From NCBI GenBank assembly GCA_012964965.1, contig DTTB01000039.1, positions 1 to 11,653 of the forward strand: a stretch of DNA of 11,653 bases. Reading direction: 5' to 3'. Source of the stretch: Candidatus Nitrosopelagicus sp. (GTDB lineage Archaea > Thermoproteota > Nitrososphaeria > Nitrososphaerales > Nitrosopumilaceae). Below the pieces are notes generated by a model that was given only the letters and a program-made list of their open reading frames with translations, had not been told where the DNA came from and made no database searches. Positions 5,823-11,653 of this stretch are shown piece after piece. Positions within the stretch are counted from its first letter, which is position 1. The number at the start of each line of letters is the position of its first letter. The translations under genes and the position numbers were made by a program.

Positions 5823-7983
5823 TTTTTAGTAATTCCTCCAATGTATTGAAATATTTTTTTTGCGCTATATCTACCGTAAATTTAACCAAGTATTTTGATT
5901 TATGCTTAAATTGAATTTGATCGCCAGAAAATTTTCCTAAAATTGCAAATGAGGTTTTTTTCTTTAAAAGAAATTGCTTTACTTGCGCAATATTTTTTTT
6001 ATCAATTACTAACAAATACCTAGAATGGCTCTCTGAGAATAATAATTTTTCAATACTGATATCATTTTTGTATAATAATTCCTCAATATTAATATCACAT
6101 CCAATATTTCCAAAAATTGAAAGTTCTGAGATTGCAATAGCAGCTCCTCCCTTAGAACAATCATGTACTGACTTTACAAGTTTATTTTTAATTAATGATA
6201 ATACAGTAAGCATGTTTATTTTTGAATCTTTAAAATTAACAGTAGGGCAGTGGCCTCCAATAAATTTATGGATGTATTCATAATATTCAGAACCGCCAAG
6301 TTCGTCTTTTGTTTTCCCAATAATCACTAAATAGTCACCATGGTTTGGAGGAGTTGTTGTCAGTGGAATACTATCAATAATTCCTAATACACCGATAAGT
6401 GGTGTTGGTTTGATTGGACCTAATTTTGTTTCATTGTAAAAACTAACCTTGCCGCCAACACATGGGACTCTTAGAAATTTTGCAAAGTCAGCCAACCCCT
6501 CAATTGATTCCATGAACGTCCAAAATACTTCAGGATTCTCTGGGTTGCCAAACTGAAGGTGGTCTACCATTCCAATTGGGTTTGCACCTGTACAAATAAC
6601 ATTTCTACATGCTTCCTCAAAACAACCAATTGCTCCCTGTCTAGGATCAATGTAACAATGCTTTGGATTACCATCAATTTTTGTAGAAAGAAATTTTCCA
6701 TTATCCAATCTTAGAACTGAAGCATCAAAACCAGGTTTCACAACGGTTCTTATGCCTACTTCATGATCATACTGTTGAAAAACCCAATGTTTGCTTGCTA
6801 TATTGGGACTAGATAATAATTTTAGAATGATTTCAGAATAATTCATGGCTTTTTTAATTTCCATTTCAAATTTAATTTCCCGTAAATATTTCGGCTTAGT
6901 TTTTTTTCTATCCAATAATGGTGCACGAGCTACAAAGTTTGCTGGTAGTAATGCCAATGTTTTTTGTCCCTTTTTTACATGCATCATTTTATCATTCGTT
7001 ACGTGACCAATTATAGAACAACTAATTCTAAATTTAGCACAAATTTGTTTTAATTTTGGTAATTTCCTCTTATTTGTGATAACTAACATTCTTTCTTGTG
7101 ATTCTGAAATCATTATTTCATGAGGTAATAAGCCGTCTTCCCTAGTATGAACATTATCAACATCAAGTTCTATTCCAATGTCAAGACTCTCGGCAGTTTC
7201 AGAAATTGCACATGATAAACCGCCTCCACCCAAATCTTTCATAGCATTAATACATTTTTCATTTCTTGCCTCAAGAATTGCTTCAATGATTAATTTTTCA
7301 ATAAATGGATCAGGAATCTGTATTGCAGAACGATTTTCATTTTCTAATGAATCTGATGCAAATTGGGAGCCGCCTATTCCATCACGTCCGGTAGAGCCTC
7401 CAATTAAGACAACTAAATCTCCATTGCTTGCATGGTTTTTTATTAATTTATTCTTTTTTCCAAAACCAATCGCAGCAACATCAACCAATGCATAATCTTT
7501 GTAACATTGATCAAACTCAACCTCCCCACCAATAGTTGGTATACCAAGACAATTTCCATAATCAGCTATTCCTGAAACAGCATTTTTAAAAAGCCACTTT
7601 GCGTTGTTATCATTTTCAATATTTCCAAAGCGTAGTCCATCAAATATTGCAATAGGACGTGTTCCTGTAGATAAAATATCTCTAATTACTCCTCCCACAC
7701 CAGTAGCTGCACCCCCGTATGGCTCAACAGCAGATGGATGATTATGACTTTCAATATGTACAGTCACAACATAACCGTTCCCAACATCAAGAACACCTGA
7801 ATCAAAACCTTTTTCATTAATTACGCTTCGCCCAGTGGTTGGTAATATTTTAAGATGCTTTTTAGATGATTTGTAAGAACAGTGTTCAGACCATTCAGCT
7901 GCAACTATCTGTCGTTCTATGTTATTTGGAATTCTACCAATTTTTTTACTAAAATATTCAGATTCCTGAACAGTTAGACTCAT
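5815..7983 (-). CDS. purL: Phosphoribosylformylglycinamidine (FGAM) synthase subunit PurL
   Basis: PurL (EC 6.3.5.3) is the ATP-dependent synthetase subunit of the FGAM synthase complex with PurQ and PurS, converting FGAR to FGAM. The 722 residues match the small, three-subunit type. Visible in order: EWSEHCSYKSSK with catalytic-type His34, ESHNHPSAVEPYGGAATGVGG (79-99), PTIGGEVEFD, GGSTGRDGIGGSQF (195-208), DLGGGGLSCAISE (250-262) and VARAPLLDR. The second half of this internally duplicated protein has DGNPKHCYIDPRQGAIGCFEEA, CTGANPIGMVDHLQFGNPE, PCVGGKVSFYNET and HDCSKGGAAIAISE. Its ATG overlaps the purQ stop as ATGA (7980-7983), and a GGAGTG site lies 5 nt before the ATG. Its end overlaps purF by 8 nt, so translation of the three genes is probably coupled. 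Confidence 0.97.
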   Translation of the reverse strand: MSLTVQESEYFSKKIGRIPNNIERQIVAAEWSEHCSYKSSKKHLKILPTTGRSVINEKGFDSGVLDVGNGYVVTVHIESHNHPSAVEPYGGAATGVGGVIRDILSTGTRPIAIFDGLRFGNIENDNNAKWLFKNAVSGIADYGNCLGIPTIGGEVEFDQCYKDYALVDVAAIGFGKKNKLIKNHASNGDLVVLIGGSTGRDGIGGSQFASDSLENENRSAIQIPDPFIEKLIIEAILEARNEKCINAMKDLGGGGLSCAISETAESLDIGIELDVDNVHTREDGLLPHEIMISESQERMLVITNKRKLPKLKQICAKFRISCSIIGHVTNDKMMHVKKGQKTLALLPANFVARAPLLDRKKTKPKYLREIKFEMEIKKAMNYSEIILKLLSSPNIASKHWVFQQYDHEVGIRTVVKPGFDASVLRLDNGKFLSTKIDGNPKHCYIDPRQGAIGCFEEACRNVICTGANPIGMVDHLQFGNPENPEVFWTFMESIEGLADFAKFLRVPCVGGKVSFYNETKLGPIKPTPLIGVLGIIDSIPLTTTPPNHGDYLVIIGKTKDELGGSEYYEYIHKFIGGHCPTVNFKDSKINMLTVLSLIKNKLVKSVHDCSKGGAAIAISELSIFGNIGCDINIEELLYKNDISIEKLLFSESHSRYLLVIDKKNIAQVKQFLLKKKTSFAILGKFSGDQIQFKHKSKYLVKFTVDIAQKKYFNTLEELLKNG
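5835..5839 (-). promoter_or_regulatory. Shine-Dalgarno site for purF inside purL
   Basis: GGAGG on the minus strand lies 12 nt before the purF ATG at 5822 and inside the purL coding end. The spacing is a little long, but the match to the anti-Shine-Dalgarno is strong. Confidence 0.5.
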
Positions 7984-8660
7984 TTTTTCACTCCAATCGT
8001 TTGTAGTAAAGATTCAAAAATTAAAGAAGAAGGCTTGTTATCAATTGGATTAATTTCTGGTTCAGCAGCTCTTTCAGGATGGGGCATCATGCCAAGTACG
8101 TTTCTTTCTTCATTACATATCCCTGCAATACCTAATGATGAACCGTTTATCACTTCCTCATAGGTAAAAACTATTTGATCATTATCACGTAATTCAGAAA
8201 GAGTTTTTTTGTCAGCAAAATATCTGCCCTCGCCATTAGCTATTGGAATGGGAATTTTCTGACCTTGTTTTAGTTTAGAGGTAAATGATGTGTTAGTGCT
8301 TTGTACAATTAGATTAGTCCATTTACACATAAAATTTAGTGAATTATTTTTCAACAATACACCAGGTAAAAGTCCAGATTCTACAAGAATTTGAAAACCG
8401 TTACATATACCAAGAATAGGCACACCATTTTTTGCTAGTTTTTTGACATCAGAGATAATTGGGCTGTGTGCAGCAATAGCACCAGCTCTGAGCCTATCAC
8501 CATATGAAAAACCACCAGGTAAAACTACAGCACCAATCTCTTGTGGCAAATGATTTTCATGCCAATAATATTCGGTGTCTAGTTTAAAGACGTCTGATAA
8601 TACATGAAATACGTCCCTATCACAATTACTGCCGGGAAAAACTACGACACCAACCTTCAC
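7980..8660 (-). CDS. purQ: FGAM synthase glutaminase subunit PurQ
   Basis: PurQ (EC 6.3.5.3, glutaminase part) is a class I glutamine amidotransferase that supplies ammonia to PurL. Hallmarks are VGVVVFPGSNCDRD at the N-terminus, VVLPGGFSYGDRLRAGAIAA (oxyanion region), the nucleophile Cys86 in GICNGFQIL, and His194 with Glu196 in MMPHPERAAEPE. The 226-residue length is normal. The GTG at 8660 is chosen: it gives the usual MKVGVVVFPGSN beginning and lies about 25 nt after a TATA-like element at 8681-8690. An in-frame TTG at 8675 would add five residues absent from relatives and would leave too little room for that promoter. It is the first gene of the purQ-purL-purF-RAM operon and is divergent from the CBS-domain gene. 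Confidence 0.97.
   Translation of the reverse strand: MKVGVVVFPGSNCDRDVFHVLSDVFKLDTEYYWHENHLPQEIGAVVLPGGFSYGDRLRAGAIAAHSPIISDVKKLAKNGVPILGICNGFQILVESGLLPGVLLKNNSLNFMCKWTNLIVQSTNTSFTSKLKQGQKIPIPIANGEGRYFADKKTLSELRDNDQIVFTYEEVINGSSLGIAGICNEERNVLGMMPHPERAAEPEINPIDNKPSSLIFESLLQTIGVKK
7989..7994 (-). promoter_or_regulatory. Shine-Dalgarno site for purL inside purQ
   Basis: GGAGTG on the minus strand lies 5 nt before the purL ATG at 7983, within the last purQ codons. Confidence 0.55.
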
Positions 8661-8680
8661 AAATTTTATAATCAATTCGC

Positions 8681-8690
8681 TTTATTAAAT
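8681..8690. promoter_or_regulatory. TATA-like element of the purQLF operon, possibly shared with the CBS gene
   Basis: TTTATTAAAT (minus strand ATTTAATAAA) is centred about 25 nt before the purQ GTG at 8660, as expected for a leaderless operon start. On the + strand the same element would place a start site near 8711, a short leader before the CBS gene's ATG at 8724. Use in the plus direction is uncertain. Confidence 0.5.
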
Positions 8691-8723
8691 CAACGCAACA
8701 GTTTTTACCTAAAAAATGAACAA

Positions 8724-9143
8724 ATGGATATGGGACAAATTAGAGACATTATGGAGAAAAATATTATTACAATAGAAAAGGATCAGACTGTGCTTCAAGC
8801 AGCCCAACTAATGAAAGAAAATGATATTAGTTTTGTAGTGATAGTTGAAAACGGAAACCCGATTGGAGTTTTAAGTGAACGGGATTTTGTACAAAAATTT
8901 TGTGTAGATAATAAAAAACCAGATGAAAAAAAGATTACAGAAATAATGTCCTACAAGTTTAGGTGGGTAGAACCAACTACAAAAATTGAGGATGCCGTTA
9001 AAAAAATGCTGAATAACAACATACGAAGATTACTGGTATTAGATAATAAAAAACTTGTAGGTGTGATCACACAAACTGACTTGGCAAGTTACTTGCGTGA
9101 TAAATTATTAGTTGATGGGACTATCAAAAATATTCAAAAATAA
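8724..9143 (+). CDS. Two-CBS-domain protein
   Basis: A 139-residue protein made of one CBS pair (Bateman module) and nothing else. CBS1 spans about residues 4-60 (IRDIMEKNIITIEKDQTVLQAAQLM, then FVVIVENGNPIGVLSERDFV). CBS2 spans about 73-130 (ITEIMSYKFRWVEPTTKIEDAVKKML, then RRLLVLDNKKLVGVITQTDLASYL). CBS pairs bind adenosine-containing ligands such as AMP, ATP or SAM and act as energy or nucleotide sensors; acidic residues at the ERD and QTD ends fit ribose contacts. With no fused effector domain it probably acts on a partner. ATG 8724 is preferred; ATG 8730 (MGQIRDIM) is nearly as good, and the frame extends upstream to 8604 only by overlapping purQ antisense. It is divergent from purQ and convergent with purS with a 5-nt gap. 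Confidence 0.88.
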   Translation: MDMGQIRDIMEKNIITIEKDQTVLQAAQLMKENDISFVVIVENGNPIGVLSERDFVQKFCVDNKKPDEKKITEIMSYKFRWVEPTTKIEDAVKKMLNNNIRRLLVLDNKKLVGVITQTDLASYLRDKLLVDGTIKNIQK

Positions 9144-9148
9144 TAGAA

Positions 9149-9409
9149 TTAATTTTCAAAAACTTCAAAAGAGACTTTGCTTACCAAGGGATTAAAAATT
9201 CTTAGCTCATCACAAAGTTTACGTATTTTTTCCTCAGCTGATTTTTTGTTCTTTTCATCTATTTGAAATTTTAATATTTTCCCAGAACGGATTTTTGTTA
9301 TTGAGGAATAATTGCCCTTTAAGACCAGATCATTTAGTATGGTTTCTCCCTCAGGATCACTTATGCCAGGTTTGTTTTCAATTGTTACATGTATCAAATA
9401 TGTTGGCAT
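9149..9409 (-). CDS. purS: FGAM synthase subunit PurS
   Basis: PurS is the small structural subunit that docks PurQ on PurL and helps ammonia channelling in FGAM synthase. The 86-residue protein has the strongly conserved ENKPGISDPEGETILNDLV, the GNYSSITKIRSGKILKFQ strand pair and the C-terminal LCDELRIFNPLVSK. Length and motifs are complete. The ATG at 9409 gives the usual MPTYLIHVTIENKPG start and lies about 25 nt after a TATA-like element (9431-9438). An upstream ATG at 9421 (MENSMPTY) is possible but would fit that promoter poorly. Unlike many genomes, purS is not directly joined to purQ and purL: it is on the same strand but separated from them by the oppositely oriented CBS-domain gene, so it needs its own promoter. 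Confidence 0.95.
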   Translation of the reverse strand: MPTYLIHVTIENKPGISDPEGETILNDLVLKGNYSSITKIRSGKILKFQIDEKNKKSAEEKIRKLCDELRIFNPLVSKVSFEVFEN

Positions 9410-9430
9410 GCTATTTTCCATAATCAAAAC

Positions 9431-9438
9431 ATAATATG
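9431..9438 (-). promoter_or_regulatory. TATA-like element for purS
   Basis: Minus-strand CATATTAT is centred 25-26 nt before the ATG at 9409, the usual leaderless spacing, and supports that start over the ATG at 9421. Confidence 0.5.
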
Positions 9439-9469
9439 TTTATGCTACATTTCTTCTAATTCATAGATA

Positions 9470-9544
9470 TTGGGTACAAAGAAAAAAAGAAAATCTAGGC
9501 AGTATAAAAGAAAAAAAGGTAGAGCTAAAAGTCGTTCAGCATAA
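9470..9544 (+). CDS. Candidate 24-residue Lys/Arg-rich basic microprotein
   Basis: A short frame from TTG 9470 to TAA 9542-9544 encodes a peptide starting MGTKKKRKSRQYKRKK and ending GRAKSRSA. Eleven or more of its 24 residues are Lys or Arg and none is acidic. Its size and charge recall the tiny ribosomal protein eL41 or other rRNA-binding peptides, but I see no true eL41 signature, so no identity is given. In favour: it fills the gap between purS and pyrG exactly, it uses mixed codons (AAA, AAG, AGA, AGG, CGT), and a weak TATA-like TTTATGCT (9440-9447) lies about 26 nt before the start. Against: the TTG start, the A-rich DNA that encodes Lys by chance, and the tiny size. An in-frame TAG at 9464-9466 excludes a longer form. 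Confidence 0.5.
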   Translation: MGTKKKRKSRQYKRKKGRAKSRSA

Positions 9545-9566
9545 TACCTGTTTAGACAAATTTTTG

Positions 9567-11168
9567 CTATTTGTGTGAGGCAGCAGATACAAACGCTTTG
9601 AATGCATGTTCTGGAAATCCTGGTCTGCTGCTAAATTCTGGATGGAATTGTACACCAAAGAAGAATTTATGAGATGGAACCTCTAGTATTTCCATTCTTT
9701 TTCCATTATCACTTTCAGCAGTAAAGTTCATTCCATTTTTTTCGAATTGTTCACGATAGTTGGTATTAAATTCATACCTATGTCTATGCCTTTTGTAGAT
9801 TACTTCAGTGTTGTAAATTTTGTATGCTAATGAATTTTTATTTAGATTAATTTCATTTGCACCTAAACGTAATGAACCGCCCATATTTGATACTCCTTCT
9901 TGTTCTGGTAAGAGTGAAATTATAGGATGTTTTGTATCAGCAGATACTTCAGTTGAATTTGCTTCTTCAAGTTTACAAACACTTCTTCCAAAGGATACCG
10001 CTGCTAATTGAAACCCAAAACAAATTCCAAGAAACGGTATATTTTGTTCAAGAGCAAAACTAGCTGTTTCAATGATTCCCTCAGAACCACGTGTACCAAA
10101 TCCGCCAGGAACTAAAATTCCTTGATATTCTGAAAGCTTTTTGATATTTCCGTTTAACGTTTCTGAATCAATCCAATCTATGTTAACAGAAGAGTTGATT
10201 GATGCAGAAGCGTGTTTTAGCGCTTCATTTACACTAACATAACTATCTGCTAAAGTAACATACTTTCCAACCATTGCAATTTTAATCGGATTTTCACTTA
10301 TTTGTAATGAATTAACGATTGTGTTCCAAGTATCCCAGTTTTCTGACGCGTTAATATATCCCACTTTTGTAAATTTCTTAAAAATAACTTCGACTAGTCC
10401 TTGTTCATACAACATTTGTGGTATCTTAAAAATGGATTTTACGTCATGACAAGAAAACACATCACTGACAGATACGTTTGTAAACATGGAGATTTTTTTT
10501 CTGGTTTTTTCCAATAATGGTGTTGCACAACGAATGCATAATAGATCTGGTTGAATACCAATCCTTCTTAGTTCTTGGACACTGTGTTGTGTAGGCTTTG
10601 TTTTTTGCTCTCCTACAACGTCTAAGGAAGGGGCTAACGTAACATGCACAAAAATAACATTTTCAGATCCTTCCTCCAGTCTAATTTGCCTTAAAGCTTC
10701 TAAGAATGGAAGGCTCTCTATGTCGCCAACAGTACCTCCACATTCAACAATCAATACATCAAGATCTTCAGCTTTTACTATAGCTCTAATACGATTTTTA
10801 ATTTCATCAGTTACATGTGGTATGATTTGAACGCATGCACCCAAATATTCACCCTTTCTCTCAGATTCAATTACCTTAGAATAGATCTGAGCAGTTGTAA
10901 TATTATGTGACATTGGTATATTTTGATTAAGAAATCTTTCATAACTACCAATATCCATATCACACTCACCACCATCTTCTGTGACAAAAACCTCGCCATG
11001 AATAATAGGATTCATTGTACCGGCATCAAAATTTAGATATGGATCAATCTTTACACAAGAAACTTTTTGGTTTGAAAGCTGCAATAACTTAGAAATTGAG
11101 GATGAAACTACGCCTTTTCCAAGGCCAGACATAACTCCGCCTGTAACAAAAATAAACTTAGTCTGCAT
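9567..11168 (-). CDS. pyrG: CTP synthase
   Basis: CTP synthase (EC 6.3.4.2) aminates UTP to CTP using ATP and glutamine, with GTP as activator. The 533 residues are full length. The N-terminal synthetase domain shows [21 protein letters not shown] (P-loop type, 4-24), [56 protein letters not shown] (141-158) and [16 protein letters not shown]. The C-terminal class I glutaminase domain begins near 294. It has [15 protein letters not shown], the nucleophile Cys383 in [19 protein letters not shown], and His509 with Glu511 in [12 protein letters not shown]. The ATG at 11168 is clear. A weak TATA-like ACATAAAT (11189-11196) stands about 24 nt upstream. It follows trpA on the same strand by 36 bp, so it could have its own promoter or be read through from trpA. 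CTP feedback is known for the family. Confidence 0.97.
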   Translation of the reverse strand: MQTKFIFVTGGVMSGLGKGVVSSSISKLLQLSNQKVSCVKIDPYLNFDAGTMNPIIHGEVFVTEDGGECDMDIGSYERFLNQNIPMSHNITTAQIYSKVIESERKGEYLGACVQIIPHVTDEIKNRIRAIVKAEDLDVLIVECGGTVGDIESLPFLEALRQIRLEEGSENVIFVHVTLAPSLDVVGEQKTKPTQHSVQELRRIGIQPDLLCIRCATPLLEKTRKKISMFTNVSVSDVFSCHDVKSIFKIPQMLYEQGLVEVIFKKFTKVGYINASENWDTWNTIVNSLQISENPIKIAMVGKYVTLADSYVSVNEALKHASASINSSVNIDWIDSETLNGNIKKLSEYQGILVPGGFGTRGSEGIIETASFALEQNIPFLGICFGFQLAAVSFGRSVCKLEEANSTEVSADTKHPIISLLPEQEGVSNMGGSLRLGANEINLNKNSLAYKIYNTEVIYKRHRHRYEFNTNYREQFEKNGMNFTAESDNGKRMEILEVPSHKFFFGVQFHPEFSSRPGFPEHAFKAFVSAASHK

Positions 11169-11204
11169 AGATGTGTAAGTATTTTCCCATTTATGTAGCT
11201 TTTC

Positions 11205-11653
11205 CTAAATTCTTGTATTCTTTTTCAGTTTTTTTGTGTATTCTGTAATTTTCTGCTGTAATTTCGATGAAGGGGTATTCTCAATAATCTTAAGATTAGC
11301 ACTTCCCACAATGACTGCATCAATGCCTAACGAGACATACTTTTTCACGTCGGCAGGAGTTGACACTCCAAATCCAATTCCTATAGGCAGTTTTCCACCA
11401 ATAACCTTTTTGGCATTTTTTATTGCATCTATAGTGTATTTGTGAATTTTTGTCTGCACCCCAGTTGTTCCAAATACTGCAACCATATACAAAAAGCCAG
11501 TGCTGGCACTGGCTATCTTTTTGAGTCTATCATTCTTTGTATTTGGTGAAACCAAAAATATTGTATCAAGATTATTTTTTTTAGCAGATTTCAGATATTC
11601 CTTTGATTCTTCAATGGACATATCTGGTAGGATTAGGCCATCAATACCTGCAC
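11205..11653 (-). CDS. trpA: Tryptophan synthase alpha chain, C-terminal part (start outside window)
   Basis: The open frame continues to the window edge, so about 148 C-terminal residues are seen and the start lies beyond 11653. TrpA (EC 4.2.1.20, alpha subunit) is a TIM barrel that splits indole-3-glycerol phosphate into indole and glyceraldehyde 3-phosphate, passing indole to TrpB. The visible part begins with GIDGLILPDMSIEES, the loop corresponding to the GVDGVIVPDLP region of relatives. It continues with IFLVSPNTKNDRLKKIA, the FGTTGVQ segment (a phosphate-site loop close to archaeal relatives) and PIGIGFGVSTPADVKKY, and ends with DAVIVGSANLKIIE. The internal Met at 11621 is not the start, because homology continues upstream of it. 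A TAG at 11205-11207 closes it, and pyrG follows 36 bp later. Other trp genes probably lie beyond the window edge. Confidence 0.93.
   Translation of the reverse strand, partial: AGIDGLILPDMSIEESKEYLKSAKKNNLDTIFLVSPNTKNDRLKKIASASTGFLYMVAVFGTTGVQTKIHKYTIDAIKNAKKVIGGKLPIGIGFGVSTPADVKKYVSLGIDAVIVGSANLKIIENTPSSKLQQKITEYTKKLKKNTRI

Noticed and set aside
7178..7495. 105-residue + strand open frame
   Set aside because: It lies antisense to conserved purL motifs; the open frame is a by-product of purL codon use. The + strand frames at 5041-5307, 6068-6283, 9820-10011 and 11236-11445 are rejected for the same reason (purF, purL, pyrG, trpA).
8604..8723. N-terminal 40-residue extension of the CBS-domain protein
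   Set aside because: It would run antisense through the purQ start and promoter, adds residues unrelated to CBS domains, and normal ATG starts exist at 8724 and 8730.
11205..11621. Complete short gene starting at the Met at 11621
   Set aside because: TrpA homology continues upstream of this Met to the window edge, so it is an internal residue of a truncated trpA.

Overview
The window looks like a chromosomal segment of an ammonia-oxidising-type archaeon (Thaumarchaeota/Nitrososphaerota, Nitrosopumilus-like). The DNA is clearly AT-rich. Several proteins belong to archaeal families (DUF371, DUF1059, PurS-type FGAM synthase, a stand-alone Lrp/AsnC RAM domain, an F420/flavin PPOX-like protein). 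Many first-of-transcript genes appear leaderless, with an AT-rich TATA-like element about 25 nt before the start codon. The lineage is inferred from gene content and sequence style, not from a marker search.

Layout. Bases 2-226 (+) hold the 3' end of a gene for a very basic Lys/Arg/Ala/Pro protein with KAPKR repeats. It is followed by a T-rich tract and a perfect 22-bp palindrome. Bases 367-1721 hold a PPOX-like protein (-), a DUF371 protein (+) and an ArsR-like regulator (-). Bases 1865-3891 (-) hold purC, two orphan single-span membrane proteins and a 42-residue zinc-finger-like microprotein. A DUF1059 microprotein gene (+) lies at 3960-4124. Bases 4139-8660 (-) form a tight operon, purQ-purL-purF-RAM, with stop/start overlaps between the pur genes and internal Shine-Dalgarno sites. 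A double-CBS-domain gene (+) at 8724-9143 separates this operon from purS (-, 9149-9409). A possible 24-residue basic microprotein (+) sits at 9470-9544. pyrG (-) and the truncated trpA (-) close the window.

How the genes work together. purF makes the first committed intermediate of IMP synthesis. purS, purQ and purL together form the FGAM synthase complex, and purC makes SAICAR. pyrG makes CTP from UTP. Two small putative ligand-sensing proteins are embedded among these genes: the RAM-domain protein coupled to purF, and the CBS-pair protein divergent from purQ. They are plausible but unproven sensors of amino acids or adenylates. The rest of the purine pathway is not in this window.

I see no mobile element, CRISPR array, tRNA or rRNA, and no clear new defence or metabolic system. 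The most interesting points are the microproteins, the sensor genes within the purine cluster, the palindromes, and a possible shared bidirectional TATA box.
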